The notes under the pieces were generated by a model. That model was not told the DNA's origin. It saw only the letters and a list, made by a program, of their open reading frames with translations, and did no database searches. The position numbers and the translations under genes are program-made. Below are positions 43,163 to 58,100 of a stretch of 64,000 bases of DNA, piece after piece. Source of the DNA: Molanna angustata (lineage: Eukaryota; Arthropoda; Insecta; Trichoptera; Molannidae); contig OY754970.1 in NCBI GenBank assembly GCA_963576475.1, positions 26,161,091 to 26,225,090 on the forward strand. The letters are read 5' to 3'. How positions within the stretch are numbered: the stretch's first letter is position 1; each line of letters starts with the position of its first letter.

Positions 43163-46100
43163 ATGTGGGTTAAACCCGAAGAAGTGTTGTTGGCTACCGC
43201 TTTCTGGTAAATCTATCGTCAATTTAGTCATATTGCACAATGTTTGTTTACAGTCAACGTATACTAAAAATCGTGCTGAATTTCTTTCAGGGAGACTGAT
43301 AATACAACTCTGTATTTCGTCCAGCAAAGAAGGAAAGGCCACGGGAAATCAAAAGGTCTCTCTTCTTTGTTTGTCGGCACGTTAGATAGTGTTTTCGATA
43401 CCAAACCTGCACCTTTTAGAATCCTACATCAAACACCAACTTCGGAGGTTTACTATGGTAATTTTGATAACAATAGTATTTTATAAATGTGATTGACAAA
43501 ATTTAAATAAATAATGTCATTGGTTTTATTGCAGTTATTGCTTGTGCGTTAACAGAACAAGAAATAGAAAGAGATTGGAAATGGTTATTTGATAATGTTT
43601 TGCCAATTTTACATTCATTTGATAAGGAAGATGAGGTCACAGAATTTGTTTGTTGTAAAATCAAGTCTATTATTGCAAATGAACAAGAAAGTATCACTGA
43701 AGGTATGTAAATATAATATTTTTTATTTTAATCTAAGTAGGTACATACAAACATGAAATAAAATCATAGATATTTTTATTGTACGCATACCTACATCTAC
43801 ATTTTGAATGTCACATTTTGAATTTGTCATAATTTTAATTGTAAACATTTTGACACTACATTTTATACTTTGACCAAATATTTACATTTTTTTTTAATAT
43901 GAGTCGTTAGTATTTGTTTATTGCAAATTAATGTGAAGTAGATTTATTTGTAACTTTTGTGTTTTGTTTACTTATGTCTTTTGTATTTCAGATGAGGATA
44001 CAAAAACATTTAAAAATGCCACTTATAAGTTTCAAAAAATATTCAATATGCCCAAAGAAGAAAAACTGGTCAACTACTATTCCTGCAGGTTTGTTGTTTC
44101 ATTATATTATATTGTACTAAACTATTGTCTTATTGGCGCATTGCATTGGTCATCGGTTGGTTGGTTATTGAACAATACAATAACCTTTTTTCTTAATGAA
44201 AACATCGTAACAAAGTGTATATTAATCATTTTTTGTGAATGTTTCCTACTAAGGAATTTTTTGATAAAATGTATTTACTGTATGATAATAATCAGTTGGT
44301 TGGTCTTATGTTGATACTATGAAACAAAGCTTTTTTCAATCTTTTAGAGAAAGTGCTTTTGCTTTAACATCTGGAAGCAATTTATTCCACTTTTATAGGA
44401 CCACTCATTTATAAAAAAAGTAATGTTTTTTGTATAGCCTTTCATTTTGATTTTAGCTACTGGAAAGGCAGATTACCTCGTCAAGGGTGGATGTATCTCT
44501 CTGTGAATCACGTTTGCTTTTATGCCTATATTCTTGGCAAACAAACGGTCATTATAATTCGATGGTCCGACATAACGGAACTTAGCAAAAGCAGTAGTTT
44601 TCTTAGTACGGATTCTATAAAGATAGCTACAAGAGATAAAGAACATTACTTTTCAATGTTTCTTCATTGTGCCGAGACATTTGCCCTGATGCAGCAACTA
44701 ACCAACATAGCAGTTAAACAGTAAGTAGAATTATTTATATTGTATGAACTATTATTAATATCTCTAGTTAATATCGATAAAATTGTTAATAATAATCTAA
44801 GGATCAGGAAAACCAGGTACACTAATCCGGTATCATTAGACGTTTACCGGATCCGACACCAATTGGCCAGATCAAATCATCGGATCCGGTATATTAAAAA
44901 AATACAAGAAATAGATTTATAGATGAAAGTAGGGCCTTCTTTACCATTGGTTATGTCTGTAGTTATGTAAGAAGTTGATGGTCAGACGACACAATTAACA
45001 CTATTTGTTTCATTGGGTCCTTTTTTTTTCAAAAACAAAATGGATTTTTATAATTGTTTGACTTAAAATAATAATTAAAAGTAACTTTAGTCAACCCGCA
45101 GTAATCCAACAAACCTTTGGCAAGGCTTTGTCCGATTATAGGCTTCCGAATCTAAATCATGTGTTGATTTCTCTTAATTTATTAACATTGATATTTTACT
45201 AAAAAATAGTACTGATTTTATATAAATAAAAATTATCAATATTCTGAAAAAAGAACACTTTATTTTCTACAAAGAAATAACACCCCTTTTCCAAAAAAAT
45301 AACGCCAATAATGCAGGTCTCTAGTTATAGGCAAGTCGGGTTAAGGGGGGCGCCGCATAAGACAGGGGCCAGATTACCGGAGGTTCACTGCATATATATT
45401 ACTTACAATAAGAAATTTTTAACTCATTATATGATAATTGTAACATTAATGAAACAGAAGGGTAGAGTGGAATCCATAAAATCGATTTTCAGAATAACGT
45501 GCCCGATATAGATATCGTTCATTGAGGTGGTAAATTATTTCATGTTTAAAAAAACTTATTCAATAATTAAGTAAGTAATCCCACCAGTTGATAATCTTGA
45601 TTTAGTTAGATTTGATCAAGTACAATCTAAGAAGTTGGAGTAGACAAGAAAATATTGTGACAACAGTGTAAATAAAGATTATTTCAATAAAGATTGCAAT
45701 CCCTAGTAAGGATGGGTTTATTATTAATATTGCGTTATTTCTATAGTTCAAATCACAATATGGTTCAAATTATAGTATTATTGGAAATGGTGCCGGATGA
45801 CAATCCCTAGTAGGGATGGGTTTATTATTAATATTGCGTTATTTCTATAGTTCAAATCTCAATATGGTTCAAATTATAGTATTATTGGAAATGGTGCCAG
45901 ATTGCAATCCCTAGTAAGGATGGGTTTTTTATTAATATTGCGTTATTTCTATAGTTCAAATCTCAATATGGCTCAAATTATACTATTATTGGAAATGGTG
46001 CCGGATTGCAATCCCTAGTAAGGATTGGTTTATTATTAATATTGCGTTATTTCTATAGTTCAAATCTCAATATGGTTCAAATTATAGTATTATTAGAAAT

Positions 46101-49100
46101 GGTACCAAATTGCAATCGCTTGTAAGGATGGGTTTATTATGAATATTACATTATTTCTATTGTTCAAATCTCAATATGGTTCAAATTATAATATTATTGA
46201 TAAAAACTAGTTGTCACGTTATGTGAAGTCTCTATATTTAACATAAGTCACTTTTTATCTCGTCATTTCTTTTGGGTGAGTTCATTAATATTGTTCAATT
46301 TCCATAATTAAACCATTTATATTCACACTGTTACGTGGTTTTGTATTGTTTCTCAGTTGAACAAATTTACGCAAGTATAATATCTAGATCTGTTAATTCA
46401 CATTCGTATCTAGTATTGTAAAATATTATACAAATATGTAATATTAATACAAAAAATTGAATATTGAAATAAAATAATACAAAATTCTGGAAAAAAGTAT
46501 AAAGCATCCACAACCTGAAATTCTTTTATACCCAAAAATCTTGAAAATAAAATTCTGTCTTTATTTGTGTTTTTAAAATATTAATGAAATATAATTAGAG
46601 ATACTTCTTGTTTTACAGGGTCTTTCAAAAGAATAATCTCTAAATGGGACTTTTGTAAATTACTTTTTACCATACTTTTCTTAAATAACTTTAATTGTAT
46701 TGATTTGTGGTTAACATGGATATTTATTAAAATGACTTAATTTAAAAGACACATAAGTTCAACTTATAATTATTATAGGTGTATTAAGAACAATACTAAA
46801 TTAGTTTAGGTAACAAAAATAATAATTCAAATTCGTTTCTCGTAAGTTAGTCTTTTATCAAGTCATTTGTGATTAACCGCAAAGCAAGTACTCATACTAT
46901 TTGTCTATAATATATGTGTTTGTGACACCCAGTCAGTAATAGATATTCAAGACACATATTAAACTAACAATCTTGTAACTTAGTAAAGTAGTAATAATTT
47001 CAAACCTGTTTTTGGCATTGGATATGAATATTAATAAGCAATATTTGTTGAACCTATTATTAACTCATGCTGTGTTACCATCATTTGCATTATTTTATTA
47101 TGTTTAAATGTCTAGATCACAAAAATATATTTTTTTAAAGGTTTGAAAAATTTCGTACAGTATTTTTCAATTGTAAATATTCTAAATTTTTGAAGCATGT
47201 CTAGTAACAAAATTTTACAGGGGGAAACAAATCTTTGGCATCTTTTCAGACAAAGATTGACAATAGAGCGTAGAATGTACTAAGATTATTCAGTTCAATT
47301 TATTGTAATACAACACAATCTATCAAAAGAAATGTGTATTGAAAGAAACATATGAAATATGTTTTCTTGGACATATTTTTCAAAAAGTTCTCTGTTTATA
47401 TATATAAGTAAAAAAATCATTAAGGCTATGACCCGAATGCTCAGTTCTAGGTAACTAAATACTAACTCCTAACCTCACTGGAATATTTAGTATTCTTAAG
47501 TTAGCAATTGTGTTGCAGAGACATCACTAACTAAATACTACGCCAGACTTAAGGTTGATAGTGTAGCATTTCATATTATTGTGTATGAAGAAAAGAGATT
47601 GATGGTTATGAGTTTATACTGATGTTTAAAATGTTTTTTTGTCAACAACAGAAACACATGTAACTATGCTAACACTGACAGCTCGATGTCACGATTCTTC
47701 TGAAATTCCAGTGAATTTATGGTATCTTGGATCACTGAATACTCTGTGTGGGATTTTATTTGACAAAATTACCGAATATATGGATTCAATGAAGTCGCTA
47801 AAATCATCATCTATCGAAAACATTTCGTATTTTAATATTAAACCACTTGTAAAATTCCTCGTAATCAACCTTACTTTTTGACAATTCGCCGACGTGCATG
47901 CACTAAGTATTTAGATATGTCCCTGCAATGCAATTCTCATACATAATTCTTCGTAGCATCCTTAAGTTAGAAGCCAAGTGATCTCCTAACTTTAGTCAGC
48001 GACTGTGCAATGAAAACATGGTTAGTATTCAGGTCGGACTCTGCATTCCGTTCTATATGAAACGTGAATACATTTTTTTTATATTGGAGTGATCTTGTTG
48101 ATCACTAAATAACGCTTTATGAATTATATTATACAAAAATATAATTTAAATATTATATTCCACAATGTGGGGTAACCAGCGATAGATGTGCGGCTATGAG
48201 TTATATTATGAAAGGAAGCACTACACGTGCGTATATCCTTCCCCACATACCTATCTCGTCTCATATAATTAAGGCAACAATGGGTGCTGAACCTCATTTT
48301 TGAAATATGTTATTTTTCTTACTGGACTGCCGAAAACTATAATGATATAAAATATTGGAAACACAATTATAAGCTATGTCTCACAGCAAAGTATTAAGAA
48401 ATATTTATTTATAGAAAGTTAATTCCCCATGTCATATGTATATTTGATACAGTTTTGGGAGAAAATAGATAAATATTACTCATACATTTACTATTTTTTT
48501 TTTTTAACAGTTTAATAGATGACAAAGGTGAAGGATTCAATGAAGATAAAGATCTGTTGACTAAGTTATGTAAGAATGTACAGAAAACACCTTCATTCCT
48601 GAAACGTGATTTGGATGCAAGAAAACACTCTGCAGCGTTTACTCTGAAATTCCGTCTTCCCCAAGCTGAGAAGTTAGATGGCACTGTTGAATGCACACTC
48701 TGGACTCCCTATGATAAGAGATTCAACTGGGGAAGATTGTATTTATCTCAGAACTTCCTGTGCTTTGATAGTAGAGTAAGTTGTTTTTGTTTTACAACTT
48801 GTTTTAATTCAACGTTGCACAAATTCTTTATATATTTTGTTTCTAAGAAACTCCTACCTATTTGGGAACAATTAATTTGTAGGTAGTATAACATCTTAAG
48901 GGGGGGACTGCTGCCAACGTTCCTATTTTTCAATTTGATATACCATCATTATTTCTTATCAAATCGTTTTGAAAAAAATAATTTAGATAGTTTGGGTATT
49001 AATAAACAAAAATATATCTTTACTTTTTGATAATGTTGTGTATAAATTCTTGTAGAAAAATAATGGCATACCCCGATTTTCAACGTTTATCTTTTGTATT

Positions 49101-52100
49101 TTTTTTTTAATTAAAAAATACAAAAATATCTAGATAAATATAATGTGACGTTGCATTAATGCTTCAGGTTTAGTAAATAAACCTTCTTCTTCTTCTTCGA
49201 TGGCGCTACAGCCCAAATCGAGCCTTGGCCTCCGTTAACTTTCGCCTCCATCTAATCCTGTCCTCTGCTGCCACTTTCCAGCTCCTCTCTTGGAGAAGCT
49301 GAGCCGCATCCTTTTTGACCTCATCTTCCCACCGCAGCCTTGGTCTTCCTACCCTTCTTCTCCCACCTGGGTGTCCAGTCATGATTCGTTTCGGCACCCG
49401 TGAGGTTGGCATTCGTTGTACATGTCCAGCCCATCTCAGCCTAAGTAATTTCATGTGCGTTGAGATACTTGGGGTCTGGTATATGTTGTACAACTCATCG
49501 TTGCGTCTAATGCGCCATTCATCGCCATCCTTCACGGGGCCGCATATTCTACGCAGTACCTTTCTTTCAAAGGTGTCCAGCGTTTCAGACATCTTCGCCG
49601 TTATGGTTAATGTCTCGCATCCATATGCCAACACTGTTCTGACTATGGTCTTGTAGAGTGTGACTTGTTTTACGATGGACACTGCGAGATTTAAAAACAG
49701 GGAGCAATGAAAAATATGTTTTATTGTAAATAAACCTAGAAAACATTTATTTTCCATTCAGCGCCATTGCGATCCAGCTAGAAATAAAAGTTTTTTTGGT
49801 TTATTAACTTAACTTGATGCATTAATGCGACGTTACTTCGTATTTTTTCAGATGTTTTGATCTTCTTTAATTTATAATAAAATATAATGCTTGAATACCT
49901 TGTAGTTTTTTAGAAATATAAGATAAATGTCAAAAATCGGGGTATGCTTATTATTTTCCTACAAGAATATGTATATACAGAACATAATTAAAAAGTTAAG
50001 GTATATTTTTCTTTATTAATATTCAAACTAACTAGGTTATTTTTTTCAAAATGATTAGTTTTGTAGTAATGATGCAAATTTAAATTGAAAAAATAGGTAC
50101 GTTGGCAGCAGTCACCCTCTTAACTCTTAGGCGACAGTTACACGTAAAGTATTTACTGTGATCCATCAATATGATATTTATTGATGGACGTCAGTATTTA
50201 TTGATGGATTAAATCTTATCATATTAAATCTTGTCAAGCTTATCATATGGTATTTTGTGCTGGGGAGCATGCTCTAAGTCTGTACTGGAAATATTAAATG
50301 TGTCACAGAGAATACTACTGAAGGTTATGTTCAAAAAGAATTATAGATTTTCTACTGCTTTTCACCCAGACAAGAATGTTGACTGTTGACCAATTATTTA
50401 ACAAAAACAGCTCTTTACAAATTCCATATAAATAAACTGGATGCATTGCGAACTCAGCAATCAAGGGTCACTCGCACATCCACCTCCCAAAATTTTCAGC
50501 CACCACACACCAACACCATTTTTGCTAGGAAGACATATAATTATTTGGCACCTATATTGTACAGTGGAATGCCAGAGAAGACGAAATCAGTAAAAAACCC
50601 TACAAAATTTAAGCAACACTGCCTGTACTTTTTATGTGGTCACCCTACATAGCAATAGGTCTGTTGCTGCTGTGTTGGGTTAATGGGTTGTTTGCCACCA
50701 GCCTGTGTGTGATGATTTGTGTTATATATGTATGTTTTGTTGTATGTTTTTGTTTTGTGATTTTATGTTTGTATAATTTAAATATGTAAGTTTGCTTCTC
50801 CCGACACAGGACATTCCTAGTGGGAGAGGCCAACGTTAATATGAAATGTTTTTTGTTTTTTTTATAATTATGTTATTATTGCTTTCTTTCTGTTATGTTC
50901 AAATAAATAAATAAATAAATAAAAATAAATAAATTAATAATAAAATCCATAAATAAATATTGACATCCATCAATACACTAGACTACACGTTCAGTAAATA
51001 CCACGATACATCAGTATTTATTGACGGATCACAGTAAATACTTTACGTGTAACTGTCATCTTAGTTGTTTTTATTCACTTATAGAAATTAGTCAGCCCAT
51101 ATAGTTTTACACGGTGCTATTTTTGAGACTGTTTTAACTTGCAGTAGCTCTGCTTAGAGAGTATTACTGACCTACATTCAAGCTACTTATTCTTATATTG
51201 AAAAAATTAAGAAAAAAAAAATCAGAAAAAATTATTACATTTCTTTATGTTTTCAGTGTGTTATATACAGTGATTATTATTTTAAGTTATTATGCAAACA
51301 TAATAAATAACAGTGGATACTATTTATGTCAATAAAAATATATGTATTGATTGATATCATTATCTCCTCAACATTATTGTATTATGTGTCACACAGCGTG
51401 GTATCACATTATAATGTTTTGTTTAAGCAAGATAATAGTAATCTTTTTAATGTTGTTACTTTTTGTATAATGCTAGACATAATTTTTTAGTTCATTCTTT
51501 GTGTACATTTTGTAGATAAAATATTTTATGACTTAACACAGCTTCATTAGTTTATTAGTATAAATCTTCCTAAATTAAATAATGATTTTGATTTATCAGG
51601 TAATTTTGTCCTCTCTAGGTAATTTTAGTCTCAGAACTAATGAATGAATAGCCATAAATCATAATAGAATAAAAGATGCTAACTATGTTAAGCAAAAGCT
51701 TGTGAAATCCTGTATTTGTGAGAATTAAATCAAGATTTTTTAATTTGGTATTTATAAAAAAAAGCTTTTTTTCAAAAAATAACAGCAAATTGTTTTAATG
51801 TAATAAAATCAATAGTGAATTTTTTATTTTTTTTTTTAAATAAAATGAATATGTCCTTGTTAAACAAGTACATATACATCTTCCTACGTTCCCTAAAATA
51901 AGCAAATAAATGCTTGTGCTTAGGTGAACGAAATCGGTCGAGGCAGGATTCGAACTCACGACCACTGGATTACTAGCCCAGCGCGCTAACCGCTCTGCCA
52001 CCGACCCATCTTACCAAATTAAATGTGATATGAGGATAAATAAAATGAATCTCGCGATTTAGTTTTTTTTTTTTTAACATGTCAACATAGGGGTATGTCT

Positions 52101-55100
52101 ATTAGGATTTGGGTCCATTATACTCTTCCGAAGAAGCTCACTATGTAGCGTTGGGGAGGGTTTGCAATCTGCTCAAGAAAAAATTAAGTTGGATCTTAAA
52201 AAGGTCACTAACTGAAAACGTTGCATTTTAGGTACCCCATTTGGTGAGATTGACCCTCCCCCTGTGTACAGTGCAACAAGTGGAACGTGCAGAGGGAGGT
52301 ACGGGAGCTGGAAGTGGGGGAGGGGAGAAATCAGCACTTCTGATAACAACTTCACACCACTCCAGCTTTTTACTATCGCACCTTCACGACAGAGAATTTC
52401 TGGTACATAAACTGTCAGAGTTACTCGCTAAACTGCCCAGGTATATACATACATACATATTTATCTTGCTCATTTCATCATATTTTTTAGCAACAAAATA
52501 TATTTTATCTATTTTTCAAGCAAACATCTTTGAAAAATTTTGAAACTGGGTACCTATTTCTAATGAGCAATCCTTTTTATTTTGATTATTCTTGTATCAT
52601 TTTTTCTTACTTTTTTCTTCTTCTTCTTCTTCTTCTTTTGAATAGACCTTCAGGTCTGTTTTTTAAGAGGCCTGCTCTTCCTGCGAAGTGGACCCCCAGC
52701 TATCCCTCCATCTTTTTGGCGGTCTACCGCGAGGGCGGGTTCCGTGAGGCTGATTGTGAAGCACGATATGAGGAAGTCTGGTGCTGTCCATCCTTTGGAC
52801 ATGACCATACCAGTCCCTCCTCCGCTGCCTGCTCCATCTGATGATATCGTCAACCTCACATAGTTCCCTTATTCTGGAGTTCCTCACTCGGTCTCTCAGG
52901 GTTTTGCCTGCAATAGCTCTCAATGTCCTCATTTCTGAAGTCCTCAACATTTGTTTGCTTCTGACTGTGTCTGCTCGTGCCTCTATACCATATGTCATCA
53001 CTGGTCTTACGCATGCTTTGTAGATTCTCACTTTGCTTTTAATGGCCATATCCTCATTTTTCCAAATAATGGATTTTAGGGCGCCCGAGACTGCAGCTGC
53101 CTTATTGACTTGGCTCTGAATTTCTTCGCAGAGGTCAGCATATTCTGTTATGTCAATTCCTAGGTATCTAAAGGTATTAACCTGTTCAATTGGGTTGTTG
53201 TCTATAGTCAGATTGCATGCTATGTGTGTTTTTGAGAATGTCATACATTTAGTCTTATCAATTGAAATTGCCATGTTGTATTGTTTGCAGGCGCTATGTA
53301 ACCTGTTCAGCATTGTCTGTAGGTCATTGTTAGTTTCGGCTACTATAATAGCGTCGTCGGCATAGCAAATTACATTAACAATTTCCTTCCCCATTCTGTA
53401 CCCAAGCTGGGGCGATTTTATTTCCTTGATTAGTTCATCCATTATTAGATTAAACAGGAATGGGCTTAGACTATCTCCTTGTCGGACACCTGTCATTATA
53501 GGGATTGAATTGCTTAATTGGTTGTCGTTTCTTATCCTTGTACTGCTTCCCAAATTTATATCTCTTATGATGTTTATTAATTCTGGAGGTACATCCTTAG
53601 CCACCAACATATTAATAATATCCTTGAGTTGTACTCTATCGAAGGCCTTCATTAAATCCACAAAGCATACAAAGGCAGGAGTTTGGTATTCAATTGCCTT
53701 CTCTTTTATCTGTCTTACGACAACTCTTTTATCTGTCTTACTTTTTTAAGTTTTATAATATTTCACCATTGTAATGTTAGCTGTGATATACTCACTTCCT
53801 GAGTATAATATAGATTAATAAGAAGGAAGTAATCCAATAATGTCTTAATATAATTATCTCCTTTATTATCTCAAATGTACCTTCTGACAGCCAGTAACAG
53901 AATGCCTCGCATAACTCTCTACATAGCAACCAACATACATTCATCTCTTTCGCACTTCTATCCATCCCACTCACCTCACACACCTCTATACTACCTCTAT
54001 ACTCTTATGAATATCATAGAGCTGTCTCTACTTCTTGGACTCTATTTTATCTGAAATGTAATTGCATATACGCAAACATTGGATTTTTTTCCCTTTGGGG
54101 AGTCAAATGATATTTTTATTGACAAACTTTTTTAAAATCTCAATAGAGACTAAGTTGGGATATTATAGAAGAACCAGGAACTCGAGGCACCTACAGGGCT
54201 TACGACCTGTCATTAGCCCTGTAGATGCATTATCGTAAACCAGCCGATGACAGGTCGAGTTCCTGGTTCTTCTACAATATCCTAACCTCGTCTCTATTGA
54301 GATGTTAAAAAAGTTTGTCAGTAAAAATTTCATTTGAATCAATACTCAGTTACAATGTTAGTTTATAATAAATTTTACCGATATATTAATATTTTCTTAA
54401 TATTTAACAGAAGCAAACCAAGTAAAGTCTTTAATACGACAGAAACAACTGATGATTGGAATCCTCAACCTCCCTTGATGACATTATTCAAGACCAACCA
54501 ATCGGCTCAAATGAAAGAAATACAAGATGACAAAGTATGTATTATTTATTGTTATATAATATGTAGTAAGAAGGATCAGTTAGTAAAAATAAATAAGATC
54601 TATTGCAAGTTAATATCAAATTTACATTTTTTAAATAAATCGAATGCTTTTTGTTGCAAACTAACAAACGCCCAATACAGAAAAAAAATAACATTTTGTC
54701 AAGGAATTTGTTTATTACCTCTTGGACAAACCAAACTACGCATACCTTTACATTCCTGTCTCTCCTTGAAATCAGTATGTTTACACCTCTTCCCTGAAAT
54801 AAGAATTTTCTTGTGCTTTAGGTAATCAAAATAGGTTCATTGATTAGATTCAAATTCAGATCAACTAAGTTACTAGATAATACCAATAACCGCCTTATAC
54901 TCTGTCTTTGTGTCTTCAATTATTATCCTGTGTTTACAATATTTATTATGATTTATTTAAATCATGGAACTCCATATCAAATTAGTAAAAAAAATTTCAT
55001 ACTGTCAATTTGTTCAAGAGAATATATTTATCTTAACGTATTGACATTATATGTATGGATGAACTCAAAATTCAGAGTAGAAAATTTTATGTGTGTTGTG

Positions 55101-58100
55101 TATTGTCCCCCCCTTATAACTTTTGATCCGCTTGATCCACAGAGCTTAAAATTTCAGAATGTATAGATCGTTTTAGGCCTATAACACTTTCATACTTTTT
55201 TGAGTTTTTTTTTTCAGTCAGGGTCAGTTCAGTTGGCTTCTTGCTCCACAGTCACATTCCAGAGAATCCCTTTTTCCCCATTTCCACATTTGGTAGTTAC
55301 ATCATCCTTGACCTGTACAAATTCTGTTTTGCTGAATCCAAACTTTTCTGGGAAGGTTATTACCTGGGACCTTTTCGTTTCGATTTAAGGTTTTATTGTT
55401 TGGTACGTTTATCTATTTTTATTTATATCATACCTACATGAATTTTTATGTATTCTTACACTATATACATACTATTTTCATCGACAGTTGCATCTCACGT
55501 GTTATATGCAACTGGTTGTTAAATAATACAGTTGGTTTTAAGTTCAACTCTTAATTATTTATAGACACTGAAGGTGGAGACGTTGGAACTTATCATTTGT
55601 TTTATTTAAACAAAATTAAATTTTTACTTATTTTCATTCATTATGCTTTCACCAGTATTCATCTATATCAGTGATTCCCAAAGTGGTCTATATCGACCCC
55701 CAGGGGTCTATGACAACCTGCAAGGGGTCTACGTCAGGGAAAAAAATAAATTAGGGGTCCATGAAATGAAAATGGGGGTCCACGATAGTGGATCTCAACA
55801 TACACAAGTACCTATTTATCTATATTATACTATCTTATAATATAAACACATATACATTATTTATACAAGTACCTATGTATGAAGTAAAAAAATATTATAT
55901 GTATATGTTTTTAAAATTGTGTAAGTTGTAGGATGTAAGAAACTAATGTCATAATACAAGAGGAACTGACTGAAATAAGTACAAACGAAGAACTTAAGGT
56001 TCTGTTTAAGCACGGATATCAGCACTTCTGGCTGCAAAAAAACATACCCGTTACTTACCTATACCGTATTATGGAATATAATGAGGAAATTTTAAATTTC
56101 CTTTCCATCCTCATACCTAGTGGAAAGGGGGTTCAGCGCTGTTACCAATCTCCTAACAAAAAAACATACCCGTTACTTACCTATACCGTATTATGGAATA
56201 TAATGAGGAAATTTTAAATTTCCTTTCCATCGTCATACCTAGTGGAAAGGGGGTTCAGCGCTGTTACCAATCTCCTAACAATAAAACATACCCGTTACTT
56301 ACCTATACCGTATTATGGAATATAATGAGGAAATTTTAAATTTCCTTTCCATCGTCATACCTAGTGGAAAGGGGGTTCAGCGCTGTTACCAATCTCCTAA
56401 CAATAAAACATACCCGTTACTTACCTATACCGTATTATGGAATATAATGAGGAAATTTTAAATTTCCTTTCCATCGTCATACCTAGTGGAAAGGGGGTTC
56501 AGCGCTGTTACCAATCTCCTAACAAAAAAACATACCCGTTACTTACCTATACCGTATTATGGAATATAATGAGGAAATTTTAAATTTCCTTTCCATCGTC
56601 ATACCTAGTGGAAAGGGGGTTCAGCGCTGTTACCAATCTCCTAACAAAAAAACATACCCGTTACTTACCTATACCGTATTATGGAATATAATGAGGAAAT
56701 TTTAAATTTCCTTTCCATCGTCATACCTAGTGGAAAGGGGGTTCAGCGCTGTTACCAATCTCCTAACAAAAAAACATACCCGTTACTTACCTATACCGTA
56801 TTATGGAATATAATGAGGAAATTTTAAATTTCCTTTCCATCCTCATACCTAGTGGAAAGGGGGTTCAGCGCTGTTACCAATCTCCTAACAAAAAAACATA
56901 CCCGTTACTTACCTATACCGTATTATGGAATATAATGAGGAAATTTTAAATTTCCTTTCCATCGTCATACCTAGTGGAAAGGGGGTTCAGCGCTGTTACC
57001 AATCTCCTAACAATAAAACATACCCGTTACTTACCTATACCGTATTATGGAATATAATGAGGAAATTTTAAATTTCCTTTCCATCGTCATACCTAGTGGA
57101 AAGGGGGTTCAGCGCTGTTACCAATCTCCTAACAAAAAAACATACCCGTTACTTACCTATACCGTATTATGGAATATAATGAGGAAATTTTAAATTTCCT
57201 TTCCATCGTCATACCTAGTGGAAAGGGGGTTCAGCGCTGTTACCAATCTCCTAACAAAAAAACATACCCGTTACTTACCTATACCGTATTATGGAATATA
57301 ATGAGGAAATTTTAAATTTCCTTTCCATCGTCATACCTAGTGGAAAGGGGGTTCAGCGCTGTTACCAATCTCCTAACAAAAAAACATACCCGTTACTTAC
57401 CTATACCGTATTATGGAATATAATGAGGAAATTTTAAATTTCCTTTCCATCGTCATACCTAGTGGAAAGGGGGTTCAGCGCTGTTACCAATCTCCTAACA
57501 AAAAAACATACCCGTTACTTACCTATACCGTATTATGGAATATAATGAGGAAATTTTAAATTTACTTTCCATCGTCATACCTAGTGGAAAGGGGGTTCAG
57601 CGCTGTTACCAATCTCCTAACAAAAAAACATACCCGTTACTTACCTATACCGTATTGTGGAATATAATGAGGAAATTTTAAATTTCCTTTCCATCGTCAT
57701 ACCTAGTGGAAAGGGGGTTGAGCGCTGTTACCAATCTCCTAACGAAAAAAAGAAACAGACTGGACATCATTAGCCGAGGAGATTTAAGATTAAACCTTAC
57801 AAAATTGACGCCAAATGTTGATAATTTATTATTAAAGCATCAGTTTCATCCTTCCCTTTAAAAACATTTACTTATTGCTTAGTTTCTTTTATGTCACATT
57901 TATTTTATACTTATAAAAGATACAAAATTCTATTTTGAGTAGTTTTAATTTATATTCTATTAATAAATGTATAAAACTTAACAAGTGTTTTTACTTTAAG
58001 TTTTTAACACTAAACTTCATTACAGTTAGAAATTTACAAAAAATCAATATCAGGTAAGTAGGGGGTCTACCAAAAACCAAATAAAATGGCAAGGGGTCTA

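Noticed and set aside
47639..47881. Extra TBC1D9 exon
   Set aside because: No similarity to TBC1D9 at this point; exons at 44,457-44,720 and 48,511-48,775 join in phase and match the family without it.
49206..49757. Host gene of 183 codons
   Set aside because: C-terminal LINE polymerase motifs, flanked by a 12-bp target duplication.
56034..57745. CRISPR-like regular repeat array
   Set aside because: Units are contiguous 122-bp tandem copies without unique spacers, in an insect genome, inside a hAT element.
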